A program made the translations under genes and the position numbers. From contig CALEDQ010000018.1 of NCBI GenBank assembly GCA_937949615.1, forward strand, positions 1 through 64,000: a stretch of DNA of 64,000 nucleotides, in the 5' to 3' direction. The first letter of the stretch is position 1. The number at the start of each line of letters is the position of its first letter. The stretch comes from an uncultured bacterium (GTDB lineage: Bacteria > Muiribacteriota > Ozemobacteria > Ozemobacterales > Ozemobacteraceae). Below are positions 54,505 through 63,251 of the stretch, in pieces. The notes under the pieces are model-generated. The model was not told the origin of the DNA. It saw only the letters and a list, made by a program, of their open reading frames with translations, and did not search any database.

Positions 54505-54960
54505 TCAGCCGGTCTTGCTCAGATTTCTGATCAGATCGTGAAGAAGCTCATGCAGATTGCCGGCCTCATCTCTTCCGATATGAACACATGAAGCCATCTG
54601 ACGAGGCACATCGACCATCGCCTTCTGCAGTTTTTTGCCCTGGCCGGTCAGCTGAATCCGCACCGTGCGTTCATCAGCGGCATCGCGCTCTCTTCGAATA
54701 AAACCTGAAGTTTCAAGTTTTTTCAGAAGTGGCGTAAGGGTGCCAGAATCGAGAAACAGGCGCTCTCCCAGTTCATTTACCGCGACGTCATCCTTTTCCC
54801 AGAGAGCCATCATTGCAATGTACTGTGTATAAGTCAGGCCGTGCCGATCAAGAAACGGCTTATAAAGCTTTATAACCAGCCTCGAGGCGGCATAAAGCGG
54901 AAAGCACAGCTGATTATCCAGCCTTAAGGCAGCAAATTCATCTTTCGCCGGCTTTTTCAC
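54505..54960 (-). CDS. ohrR: OhrR-type MarR-family peroxide-sensing repressor
   Basis: A 151-residue winged-helix regulator. The GTG at 54960 follows AGGAG by 7 nt; the ATG at 55002 lies inside the upstream gene and lacks a site. RLDNQLCFPLYAASR carries the redox-sensing cysteine (C19) of OhrR. Helix-turn-helix: VNELGERLFLDSGTLTPLLK, and wing RRERDAADERTVRIQLT. Oxidation of C19 by organic peroxides releases DNA in OhrR proteins. It overlaps the glutathione peroxidase gene by 23 nt. A matching operator lies at 55528-55557, so the operon is probably autoregulated. Confidence 0.88.
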   Translation of the reverse strand: MKKPAKDEFAALRLDNQLCFPLYAASRLVIKLYKPFLDRHGLTYTQYIAMMALWEKDDVAVNELGERLFLDSGTLTPLLKKLETSGFIRRERDAADERTVRIQLTGQGKKLQKAMVDVPRQMASCVHIGRDEAGNLHELLHDLIRNLSKTG

Positions 54961-55507
54961 ATTTTGTCTCCTGCGGCAGTAATTTAACAATAGCTGCTTC
55001 AAGTTCTTCTGGTTTGACCGTCGGGGCGAACCGGGTAACCACTCTGCCCTGCCGGTCGATCAGAAACTTGGTAAAGTTCCATTTGATACCGCTGCCGGCT
55101 ACCGTCTGAGCAAGCTTTACGAGAATCTGTCTGAAGGCTCCGGCCTCAGCATTTTCAACATCTGCCGGGGCCTGCTGTTTGAGATAAACATACAGTGGAT
55201 CGGCCTTCTCGCCGTTTACCTCGATTTTGCCGAAGGTGCGGAACGACACGCCGTATTTGAGCTGACAGAAGCTGGCGATCTCTTCGCCGGTACCTGGCGC
55301 CTGATTCATGAACTGATTGCATGGAAAATCGAGAATCTCGAAACCCTGATCACGATACTTTTTATAAAGCTTTTCAAGGCCTTCATACTGCGGCGTCAGT
55401 CCGCAGCCGGTGGCGGTGTTGACAATCAGCAGCACCCTGCCCTGATAATCGCGCAGCGATACCGGGTTCCCGTGAATATCATCAACCTTGAATTCATAAA
55501 TGTTCAT
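54938..55507 (-). CDS. Glutathione peroxidase (thioredoxin-fold peroxidase)
   Basis: A 189-residue peroxidase. Peroxidatic C35 is in NTATGCGLTPQYEGLEKLY, the second conserved block is FPCNQFMNQAPGT, and the tryptophan motif is IKWNFTKFLID. It is a cysteine, not selenocysteine, enzyme and has no signal peptide. Such bacterial enzymes usually reduce peroxides with thioredoxin. The C terminus is extended and lysine/cysteine-rich (TKCEKAGER). AAGGAG precedes the ATG. First gene of the OhrR-controlled operon. Confidence 0.93.
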   Translation of the reverse strand: MNIYEFKVDDIHGNPVSLRDYQGRVLLIVNTATGCGLTPQYEGLEKLYKKYRDQGFEILDFPCNQFMNQAPGTGEEIASFCQLKYGVSFRTFGKIEVNGEKADPLYVYLKQQAPADVENAEAGAFRQILVKLAQTVAGSGIKWNFTKFLIDRQGRVVTRFAPTVKPEELEAAIVKLLPQETKCEKAGER

Positions 55508-55527
55508 AATGGCTCCTTATTATTTAT

Positions 55528-55557
55528 TACAATTAAATTGTATTCAATTTAATTGTA
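55528..55557. promoter_or_regulatory. OhrR operator
   Basis: TACAATTAAATTGTA (55528-55542) abuts TTCAATTTAATTGTA (55543-55557), forming a nearly perfect 30-bp symmetric site. It closely resembles the tandem TACAATT/AATTGTA boxes bound by OhrR in Bacillus. It overlaps the promoter below. Confidence 0.85.
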
Positions 55558-55565
55558 ATTGTCAA
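55537..55565 (-). promoter_or_regulatory. Sigma-70 promoter of the GPx-ohrR operon
   Basis: On the minus strand TTGACA (55565-55560) and TACAAT (55542-55537) are 17 bp apart, near consensus. The operator covers the spacer and -10 box, so bound OhrR would block RNA polymerase. Confidence 0.8.
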
Positions 55566-55703
55566 ATCACACCATCAACCCATCAACTGAGGGCGCTTCA
55601 TTTTTCTTGTCGCGACGGAAAAGGTAGGCTAAATTAATATCAAAGCGAAGACTCTGGGGAAAAAGACAGAAACAGGGCAGCAAGTGCGGCAGGAGGACAA
55701 AAA

Positions 55704-56348
55704 ATGGATTGTGACGGAGCAGTTTACGCAAAATTTCCAGACGGAGGAATCCAGGCCCTTGAAGAAGCGATAAAAAAGGCCAGAGCCGCAGGCAAAGAGT
55801 TCAGCCCGTTAAAGGTTCTCGGTGGCGACCCGGCTGTGCATCAGTTTGCGGTTGTTGACCGCTGGAATCGAAGCGACAACCCGCCAATGTGGGTTGAAGC
55901 CTCCGATCCAGCCATTGCCAAAGAACTTGCCGAACTGTCGGCACAGGTTGGCGAAGTAGTAGCCTTTTACCTGATCGACGGAGGCCTCACTTCAGGAATT
56001 TATGCCGCCTGGCGCGACGGTAGCCTGGTCAGAAACCTGCAATGGGGAGATTTCATGTGGCTGGTCGCGGAAGGTGAACAGCAGCAATGGGAAAAACCTC
56101 TGTTCAGCCCGCAGGAACTGGAAGAAAATCTTGAGGCGGCACGCGACGATGGCCTGGAAGACTCGGAGGCCCTCAATGCCTTCGTCGGTTCGCAAATTCT
56201 ACCGATGGCTCATTTCCCCAGGCCAAACAATCTTATCAGGTACATCAACGAAGCATGCCCCGGCCCCAGATACGGTTTTCAGCCATGGCCGAAACGCTCT
56301 GATCTGGTCAAAGAGCTCAATCCGGCAAAAAAAATAGCCGGATTATAA
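55704..56348 (+). CDS. Cytoplasmic protein of unknown function
   Basis: A 214-residue protein, no signal peptide, with a GGAGGACAAAAA site before the ATG. It has acidic helical stretches and many tryptophans (MWVEASDP, NLQWGDFMWLV). No domain was recognised. It is followed 18 nt later by the flavin reductase gene, so the two are likely an operon. Confidence 0.65.
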   Translation: MDCDGAVYAKFPDGGIQALEEAIKKARAAGKEFSPLKVLGGDPAVHQFAVVDRWNRSDNPPMWVEASDPAIAKELAELSAQVGEVVAFYLIDGGLTSGIYAAWRDGSLVRNLQWGDFMWLVAEGEQQQWEKPLFSPQELEENLEAARDDGLEDSEALNAFVGSQILPMAHFPRPNNLIRYINEACPGPRYGFQPWPKRSDLVKELNPAKKIAGL

Positions 56349-56366
56349 AAAGCGAAGGAAAAATGC

Positions 56367-56888
56367 ATGAAATTTAAAGAGTTTCCCCTCGGAAAAGTTA
56401 ACAGCCTGCTTGAATCAGGGCCGGTTATTCTGGTTGCCACAGCCCACAATGGAAAGCGCAACGTCATGCCCATGTCATGGCACATGATGGTCGACTTTAA
56501 TCCGCCACTGGTCAGCTTTGTAATGAGCGATGAGAATTATTCTTTCGAGCTTCTCATCGGTTCTGGCGAGTGCGTAATCGCCATTCCCACGCTCGAAATT
56601 GCTGAGAAAACAATTAAATGCGGCAAAACATCGGGATCTGAAACAGATAAATTCACGGCATTCGGATTAACCGCCAGCAAAGCAGAAATGGTCGCGGCTC
56701 CACTGATTGAAGAATGCTGTGTGAATCTTGAATGCAGAGTTGCAGATATCAGTCTGGTTAAAAGATACGGGCTTTTTATCGTCGAAGTCGTCAAAGCCTG
56801 GATAAACCCGGAAATGTCTGAACCGAAGACCATTCACCACCTCGGCAAGGATGACTACATGGTTTCAGGTTATAAAATCAAACTTTGA
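56367..56888 (+). CDS. Flavin reductase-family (flavoredoxin-like) protein
   Basis: A 173-residue FMN-binding split-barrel protein: PVILVATAHNGKRNVMPMSW near the N terminus, PPLVSFVMSDENYSFELL, FGLTASKAEMVAAPLIEECC and the C-terminal VEVVKAWINPE. Such proteins bind FMN as dimers and act as flavoredoxins or NAD(P)H:FMN reductases. No transmembrane segment. Second gene of the pair starting at 55704. Confidence 0.85.
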   Translation: MKFKEFPLGKVNSLLESGPVILVATAHNGKRNVMPMSWHMMVDFNPPLVSFVMSDENYSFELLIGSGECVIAIPTLEIAEKTIKCGKTSGSETDKFTAFGLTASKAEMVAAPLIEECCVNLECRVADISLVKRYGLFIVEVVKAWINPEMSEPKTIHHLGKDDYMVSGYKIKL

Positions 56889-56989
56889 ACGGGCCGCTGC
56901 GAATAAATTGGACTGGCACCCGGCGTTCAGTTAAAATCGCATAACCAGACTTAAGATTACAGCTGTCGTTGACAAAATGGAGGAAGCAG

Positions 56990-58612
56990 ATGATAAAAAG
57001 TGAGACTCTTGCGACCCTTTTTCCGCAGGATGCAAATATTCCGACTGAATTCAAAGCCCCGCAGATCGAACAACGCGACTATCTGATCGATGGAGAAATC
57101 CGGCAGTGGCAGGGCCAGATGCAGGAAATCATTTCGCCGGTCAGAATCAGAAGCGGCAGTGCTCCTGAACAGGTCAAGCTCGGCAGCGTGCCCGCCATGT
57201 CTGAACAGGCTGCCACAGATGCTTTGAATGCAGCGGCAACGGCCTATGACAACGGTCGGGGCAAATGGCCGACAATGTCGGTTGGCGAGCGCATCAAGCA
57301 CGTGCAGAATTTTGTCGAACGCATGCTCGGCTGCCGTGACCGCGTCGTTAACCTGCTGATGTGGGAAATCTGCAAAAACCTTGCCGATGCACAGAAGGAA
57401 TTCGACCGCACCATCGACTATATCCGCGACACAGTCGAAGCGCTGAAAGAACTCGACCGCACTTCATCGCGTTTTACCATTCAGCAGAAAATCATCGGCC
57501 AGATAAGACGGGCCCCGCTCGGCGTCGTGCTCTGCATGGGCCCGTTCAACTACCCGCTCAACGAAACATTTACGACGCTGATTCCGGCCCTGATAATGGG
57601 CAATACCGTCGTTTTCAAACCGCCGAAACTTGGCGTGCTGCTTTTTCAGCCGCTGCTCGAAGCTTTTCGCGATTCATTTCCGAAAGGGGTCATCAATACG
57701 GTTTATGGCAGTGGCCAGACCGTGATCACACCGATGATGAGTTCCGGCAAAGTCGATGTTCTGGCCTTCATCGGCACCAGCCGTGTCTCAGACATTATCC
57801 GTAAATCACACCCGAAGCCGCACCGTCTGCGCTGTGTGCTCGGCCTTGATGCCAAAAATCCCTGTATCATCCTGCCGGATGCCGACATCGACCTGGCAGT
57901 CAAAGAGTGCATTCTTGGCAGTCTGTCATTCAACGGCCAGCGCTGCACTGCGCTGAAAATGATCTTCGTGCACGCTTCAATTGCCGATGCGTTTCTCGCA
58001 AAATTTTCGGCCGAAGTAGAAAAGCTGCAGATCAACCTGCCCTGGGAAAAAGGCGCCCAGATTACTCCGCTCGCCGAGCCCGGCAAATCAGAGCGACTTA
58101 CCGATCTTATCAAAGATGCCCAGGCGAACGGCGCCAGAGTCGTCAATCCTTCGGGCGGCGCCTTCTCGGATTCACTGTTCTTTCCCGCCGTTGTTTACCC
58201 GGTTAACGACAAAATGAAGCTGTATCGCGAAGAACAGTTCGGCCCGGTCGTGCCAATTGCGGCCTATAATCGCGTTGAAGAAGCGATCGACTACGTCGTC
58301 GAGTCAGACTACGGCCAGCAGGTCAGCATTTTCGGCAAAGACGCGCAACAGATGGCTTCCCTGATCGATCCGCTGGTTAACCAGGTCTGCCGCGTCAACA
58401 TCAACAGCCAGTGCCAGCGCGGCCCCGACACTTTCCCGTTCACCGGCCGCAAGGACTCAGCCGAAGGCACCCTTTCTGTCTCAGACGCATTGCGGGTTTT
58501 CTCGATCAGAACTCTGGTCGCTGCCAAAGACAGCGACGACAACAAGCAGCTGATCACGAAAATTCTCAAAGACGACCTGTCAAGCTTTCTGACAACCGAC
58601 TTTCTGTTCTGA
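56990..58612 (+). CDS. NADP-dependent glyceraldehyde-3-phosphate dehydrogenase-like aldehyde dehydrogenase
   Basis: A 540-residue aldehyde dehydrogenase of the GapN-like group. It would oxidise an aldehyde, possibly glyceraldehyde 3-phosphate, to the acid with NADP. The coenzyme-binding segment is MGPFNYPLNETF...NTVVFKPPKLG, and the catalytic cysteine is in SFNGQRCTALK. The usual ELGGKNP general-base motif reads LGLDAKNP, so the glutamate is Gly with an Asp two positions on. ATG 56990 follows GGAGGAAGCAG; the open frame from 56969 lacks support. Single gene with a terminator. Confidence 0.85.
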   Translation: MIKSETLATLFPQDANIPTEFKAPQIEQRDYLIDGEIRQWQGQMQEIISPVRIRSGSAPEQVKLGSVPAMSEQAATDALNAAATAYDNGRGKWPTMSVGERIKHVQNFVERMLGCRDRVVNLLMWEICKNLADAQKEFDRTIDYIRDTVEALKELDRTSSRFTIQQKIIGQIRRAPLGVVLCMGPFNYPLNETFTTLIPALIMGNTVVFKPPKLGVLLFQPLLEAFRDSFPKGVINTVYGSGQTVITPMMSSGKVDVLAFIGTSRVSDIIRKSHPKPHRLRCVLGLDAKNPCIILPDADIDLAVKECILGSLSFNGQRCTALKMIFVHASIADAFLAKFSAEVEKLQINLPWEKGAQITPLAEPGKSERLTDLIKDAQANGARVVNPSGGAFSDSLFFPAVVYPVNDKMKLYREEQFGPVVPIAAYNRVEEAIDYVVESDYGQQVSIFGKDAQQMASLIDPLVNQVCRVNINSQCQRGPDTFPFTGRKDSAEGTLSVSDALRVFSIRTLVAAKDSDDNKQLITKILKDDLSSFLTTDFLF

Positions 58613-58686
58613 GTATCGCCGTTGCAGGATCTCGATATTCTGCGAACTACTGACGCCTAATCGCGTCAGCCCGCAAAAAGCATTTA

Positions 58687-58718
58687 ACCCGGCCGGAATG
58701 TGAAGGCCGGGTGTTTTT
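58687..58718 (+). terminator. Terminator after the aldehyde dehydrogenase gene
   Basis: ACCCGGCC and GGCCGGGT form a stem, followed by GTTTTT. Confidence 0.75.
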
Positions 58719-58734
58719 ATCTGGCAGAAAACCT

Positions 58735-60012
58735 CTAGGCTGGGTCGAGAACCGCCAGAAATTTATCGATGGCGGTGAAAAGCTCGCCGGTCAGTTTAAG
58801 CATAAAAAAGCGCTCTTTGAGATTGCCGGCAGTCATAAACGTCTTTTCCTGGTCGGCGAGGCGGAAAATTGAGGGGTCGGCCTCACGAAATGCGGTCTGC
58901 ATCCTCGTGATAAAATCACGGTAGCGGCTTTCGATCTCAGTCGCCGGCACTTCATCGCTGAAACTGCGATTGGCATAGAGAATGCGGTTGATATTGAACA
59001 ACCGCACAATCAGCTGGCGCTGGTGTTTGGGCGATCCGGCAATTTTGCTCTGCTGCTCGTAGCGCTCAGCAACCCTGAAAAGGCAATTGAAGAAAAGGCG
59101 GCGCAGCTGGCGATAAAACAGGCCACCGCGTTCGATGCGGCTCTCGATGACATATTTTTCTGGTTTCGGAACAGCGGCGAGAAAGCTGATATCCTTGTTC
59201 GCCTCTTCGGCGTGCTTTTTCAGGCTCATCATCAGATGCAGCAGGTCTCTGGCGAGATCGAAATACATACGGGTACAATCAGCATAGTCTTCAGATGCCG
59301 GTGATGAAATAATTTCAAGACTGCGGGCTTTCTGGTAGCGGTCTTTGAACTCGGCAGAGTTCAACCAGTCGAGACATGTGTAATAAACGTGCCCAACGTT
59401 GAGCAGCAGTTTTTCGGCACCGGCACTGCCGACCTTGCTGCCAAGAGCGGCACCGGGCGAGTTGAACACATCTTTTACCAGCCGGTTTTTTACCTCGGTA
59501 TCTGATAAAGCAAAGGTTGTCAGCACTTCCTTTTCACCGGTAAACGAAAGAATGCGCGTAGAAGCAAGCGAGCTGCCTTTTCCTGCCCCGGCTTTCCAGT
59601 TAAAACCGGCGCTGATTTCATAAAACCCGGTCTTCTTTTCGCCAGACACCTTGAGATTGAAGTTTTCCTTGAGAACTTTATGCAGATTAGGGGTATCGGC
59701 GTCGGTAATACCTGGGTTCGAAAAGAAAATCGTCTCCTTGTCAGTTACAAAGGTCGAGAACTGGTAAAGCTCGCCATTGGTGTCTGCCAGACCGATTGCC
59801 TGCAGTCCGTGCAGGTTCAGATCGGCTTCCTGATAGCATTGCTCGAGCACTTTCTCTGTCAGAGAAGCCGCGAGAAAATTTTCCGAAGTGAAGGTGGTTT
59901 CTTTTTTAAAGCTGTGCATGGCCTGAAAAAAGACGATTGAAGCTGAAACCAGCAGAAAAAAGCCGATCAGCAGTTCGAGAAGCGTCATACCTCGTGAATA
60001 TCGCAGTTTCAT
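58735..60012 (-). CDS. Type IV pilin-like protein with long C-terminal domain
   Basis: A 425-residue protein with a class III prepilin leader: RYSRG cleaved before MTLLELLIGFFLLVSA, with Glu5 of the mature protein conserved. The large C-terminal region (about 60-425) is mixed, with a long helical half. It is far larger than a usual minor pilin, like GspK/PilX-type tip proteins. Its ATG overlaps the upstream stop (ATGA), so it is co-translated with the small pilin gene. Confidence 0.85.
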   Translation of the reverse strand: MKLRYSRGMTLLELLIGFFLLVSASIVFFQAMHSFKKETTFTSENFLAASLTEKVLEQCYQEADLNLHGLQAIGLADTNGELYQFSTFVTDKETIFFSNPGITDADTPNLHKVLKENFNLKVSGEKKTGFYEISAGFNWKAGAGKGSSLASTRILSFTGEKEVLTTFALSDTEVKNRLVKDVFNSPGAALGSKVGSAGAEKLLLNVGHVYYTCLDWLNSAEFKDRYQKARSLEIISSPASEDYADCTRMYFDLARDLLHLMMSLKKHAEEANKDISFLAAVPKPEKYVIESRIERGGLFYRQLRRLFFNCLFRVAERYEQQSKIAGSPKHQRQLIVRLFNINRILYANRSFSDEVPATEIESRYRDFITRMQTAFREADPSIFRLADQEKTFMTAGNLKERFFMLKLTGELFTAIDKFLAVLDPA

Positions 60013-60581
60013 TCGACAACTCCAGAATTCTGCAGACCAATTTCGAACATCGTCTGAAATTCGGCACGTTCGGTTGCGAAACAGGCGGTAATATTGACGG
60101 TATTGGCGCTTGAAACACGAAATTTGATGTCTTTGACGTATTCGGCGACCGTCGTTGACAGTTTTGGGTCAGATGCCGGACTGCCGACGTTAAAGTCTTT
60201 TGTTTCAACTTTTTGATGAACGAGCTTGTAAAGGGTTTTGCCGGTGCGTTTCGAAAGCTCTTCGTCTTTCTGCTGATAGAGCACTCTGATGTTATTTTCG
60301 CTGTCGGCAAAGAAAAGCGCGGCTGACTCCTCGCCAAGCTCTGGCAGAATAAAATCGATGCCTTCTCTTACGGTTCTGACAATACGGTTTTGCGAGTTCA
60401 GTATCATTGCCTGCATCTGCAGATCGGTCGAAACCTTCTGCTGATTCAAACTGGTCGTAGAAAACATGCCAAAAACCATCACTGCGAGCAGAGCCATTAT
60501 GCCAACGACAACCAGGAGTTCTACAACCGTAAAGCCGCCATGAGTTGCCTTTAAAAAGCTTCTGTCAAATCGATTTTTCAT
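60009..60581 (-). CDS. Minor pilin/pseudopilin
   Basis: A 190-residue prepilin: HGG-FTVVELLVVVGIMALLAV is the methylation/cleavage site and N-terminal helix (Glu5 present). A globular domain of about 140 residues follows. It fits a GspH/GspJ or PilV/PilW-like minor pseudopilin. Middle gene of a three-gene minus-strand cluster. Confidence 0.85.
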   Translation of the reverse strand: MKNRFDRSFLKATHGGFTVVELLVVVGIMALLAVMVFGMFSTTSLNQQKVSTDLQMQAMILNSQNRIVRTVREGIDFILPELGEESAALFFADSENNIRVLYQQKDEELSKRTGKTLYKLVHQKVETKDFNVGSPASDPKLSTTVAEYVKDIKFRVSSANTVNITACFATERAEFQTMFEIGLQNSGVVE

Positions 60582-60613
60582 AGTCAGTAACCAGAATTCC
60601 GCTATAACTGTAA

Positions 60614-61693
60614 CTAAATTGAAGAAGATGAAAGAACGAATTCGACCCGGCGGTTTTTCGTCTGACCGGCTTCGGTATCATTGCTGGCAATCGGCTTTTC
60701 GCGACCAAAACCCTTCACGGTCAGCCGTTCAGCGGCAATCCCGACGCTGATGAGATAGTCTGCCACGTTTTGCGCGCGCTGAATCGAAAATTCACGATTG
60801 CTTTCAACGGTACCAACCAGGCCGGTCGTATGACCGCGCAGTTCAATTTTAATTTCGGGGCGGTCGGCAAGAATCTTCGCCATGGCATCAAGCAGGTCTT
60901 TCTGCTCTTCGGTAAGCACGGCGACATCGCCGCCAAAATGAAAGTCTTTGATTGCAAAAACAACATCAGGGTCTGCCCCGCTCACCAGAGTCGCGATGTC
61001 CTTGAGCGTCAGCGGGGTTGGCGCCGTCGGCACCGTTGGCGGTGCCGGTCTTGGCTTGTCCGCATCTTTAACCTTTCCGGGATTGATGCCGACTTTTTCC
61101 AGAGCTTCTTTGAGAGTTGGCGTCGACCTGATGGTCTCAGCGATCTCTTCAGCCTTTTCCCGGTTTTCTTCACGGGTTTTGAGCATATCGTCGACAACTG
61201 CATCGATATCGCCGGGCGCAACGCCGGGTTTGTCGAGCATATCTTCATAGCAGACAGGGATGAAAAGGTTGGTAAAATCTAGCAGATTTGGGTTGTATTT
61301 CATGCGCCAGTAGAACAGGTGATTCTTGTTTTTAAAACTCACCCTGACTTTGACGTTGAACAGATACTGCGCCACATCATGGTCAGCCACTCTAAGGTTG
61401 TAACTGCCGCCAAAGAGGCTGGCAGACTTGTCTTTCGGCCCCGATTTGAATGAGCGATTGCTCCACTGCTTCGACTGAATGTCGGCAAGCACTTCGACAA
61501 GCGCCGACCAGGCGATGTTAAAGGCACCCTGGTAATCGTTAAGGTGCTGAAACTTCACCCGGTTCGCCGACTGATACTGGGTCAGTGTCAGAATAAAGAG
61601 ACCAACCGCCAGAGACGCAAAAAGAATCAGCGGAAAAACGAAACCGCTGTTGCGCAGGCGAACGCAGACTGGCTGCTTTTTAAAGCATGACAT
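60614..61693 (-). CDS. Pilin-like N terminus fused to an OmpA-type peptidoglycan-binding domain
   Basis: A 359-residue protein. RNSGFVFPLILFASLAVGLF (about 14-33) looks like a PilX/GspK-type N-terminal helix preceded by a glycine cleavage site. A globular part reaches about residue 170, then a Pro-rich linker (PRPAPPTVPTAPTPLT, about 208-225). An OmpA C-terminal domain follows (KIELRGHTTGLVG..., RAQNVADYLISVGIAAERLT, KNRRVEFVL), which binds the peptidoglycan diaminopimelate. It would tether a pilus or secretion complex to the wall. First gene of the cluster with the two pilins (27 nt gap to the next gene's start). Confidence 0.85.
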   Translation of the reverse strand: MSCFKKQPVCVRLRNSGFVFPLILFASLAVGLFILTLTQYQSANRVKFQHLNDYQGAFNIAWSALVEVLADIQSKQWSNRSFKSGPKDKSASLFGGSYNLRVADHDVAQYLFNVKVRVSFKNKNHLFYWRMKYNPNLLDFTNLFIPVCYEDMLDKPGVAPGDIDAVVDDMLKTREENREKAEEIAETIRSTPTLKEALEKVGINPGKVKDADKPRPAPPTVPTAPTPLTLKDIATLVSGADPDVVFAIKDFHFGGDVAVLTEEQKDLLDAMAKILADRPEIKIELRGHTTGLVGTVESNREFSIQRAQNVADYLISVGIAAERLTVKGFGREKPIASNDTEAGQTKNRRVEFVLSSSSI

Positions 61694-61908
61694 GACTTAG
61701 AACTTTGCAGAACTTGAATTTTCTATTTGTTGTTCTAACTATAACCTTTTTTGACTGTCATATTCAAATAAAACCTGCAGCTAAAATCCGATTGGCTAAA
61801 TATGCCGGTTAATGACATAACGGGAATTCCGGCACGCAAAAAATAGTTGCATAAACCTTTCTTTGCAGGCAAGCTTAAGGAAAGAGTACATTAACAAGGA
61901 AAGCTGCA

Positions 61909-63174
61909 ATGACAAGAAAATGGGCCATATTCTGGGTTCTGGCGATCGCTTATTTCTTTGTCATGTTTCATCGTTTCTGCACCGCGGTAATGGCCGGCGA
62001 TCTCACCGCCGATCTTGGACTCGAGCCGGCGGCGCTCGGCTTTCTCTCATCGATGTATCTGCTTGGCTATGCGACAGTGCAGATACCGGTCGGCATACTT
62101 TCAGACCGCTGGGGCGCCCGAAAAACCATAGCACTGTTTCTGTTGCTGGCAAGCCTTGGCGCCTTTGCCTTCGGCAAGGCGACTTCATTCGAAACAGCGG
62201 TTCTATCGCGCTGGCTGGTTGGCGCCGGCGTCGGTTGCGTTTATGTGCCGGCACTCAGGCTTATGGGCTGCTGGTTTGGCGGCGAAGCATTTGTATTCAT
62301 GACCGGCATGATGCTGGCAGTCGGCAACCTCGGCGCTCTGAGCTCAACCTGGCCGCTGGCTGTCATAAAAAGTGTCTGGGGATGGCGTGCCACCATGGAA
62401 ATCGTCAGTGTCATCACACTGCTTCTGGTGCTATTCATCTGGATTGTGGTCAAAGACCAGCCCTCTGAATCTGAAAGCCCGAAAGAAAGCACGGTCGAAA
62501 CCGTTACTGAAAAACAGCCGGCACCTGACGAAGCGGTGCCGCCGGCTGAGCGCACCGGTCTGCGCAGCATGCTTAAATCAAAGAGATTCTGGGCTGTCAC
62601 TCTGTATTTCTTCGCTTTTGAAACCACAATAATCAGCTTTCAGGGTCTGTGGGCCGGCCCTTTTCTCAAGCGGATCTACCAGATGCCCGACACATCGGTC
62701 GGTTACGCCCTGACCTGGCTGGCTCTCGGCCTGATGGTCGGCGCCATCGTCTCTGGCGTCCTCGCTGGCAAATCAGTCAGACGGCGGCACACGGTTCTGA
62801 CGGCCGGTATGTTTGGTTATCTTCTCTGCTGGGTCCCTCTGGTTTTCGCCACCGCGACGATGCAGAATTACCTGCTCCCGCTGCTTGCCTTCATGGGCTT
62901 CTGCGCCGGCTTTTTCTCGATCAGCTTCGGCATTGCCAGAGAATGTTTTTCGGCCTCGATGGCAGGAACGGCCCTTGGTGTCTACAATTTCACCGGCTTT
63001 GTCGGCGGCGGACTCGGCATGTGGATCATGGGTCTGATCATCGGCCTGGTCTCGCCTGACGGCACCAGAGATATCGCCGCTTTTCAGGCCGCGTTCGGTC
63101 TTGCTCTTGCACTGATGTTGATCGGCTGGCTGATGCTCGTGCTTCTGCCACGTGCCTGGTCGCACCAGAAATAA
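61909..63174 (+). CDS. Major facilitator superfamily transporter
   Basis: A 421-residue protein with twelve predicted membrane spans. The MFS loop motif is GILSDRWGARKTIALF between TM2 and TM3. A long cytoplasmic loop (about 185-215, ESESPKESTVETVTEKQPAP) joins the two halves. It resembles the ACS/NarK-like anion symporter groups, but the substrate cannot be told. Upstream 200 bp are A+T-rich with no clear motif. Confidence 0.88.
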   Translation: MTRKWAIFWVLAIAYFFVMFHRFCTAVMAGDLTADLGLEPAALGFLSSMYLLGYATVQIPVGILSDRWGARKTIALFLLLASLGAFAFGKATSFETAVLSRWLVGAGVGCVYVPALRLMGCWFGGEAFVFMTGMMLAVGNLGALSSTWPLAVIKSVWGWRATMEIVSVITLLLVLFIWIVVKDQPSESESPKESTVETVTEKQPAPDEAVPPAERTGLRSMLKSKRFWAVTLYFFAFETTIISFQGLWAGPFLKRIYQMPDTSVGYALTWLALGLMVGAIVSGVLAGKSVRRRHTVLTAGMFGYLLCWVPLVFATATMQNYLLPLLAFMGFCAGFFSISFGIARECFSASMAGTALGVYNFTGFVGGGLGMWIMGLIIGLVSPDGTRDIAAFQAAFGLALALMLIGWLMLVLLPRAWSHQK

Positions 63175-63251
63175 TCAAACTGCTTGTGGCATCAGAATTT
63201 AAATGATATTTTCTCTGACCGGTTCTAAATAAAAGCGTTGGCAGGAGTTTT

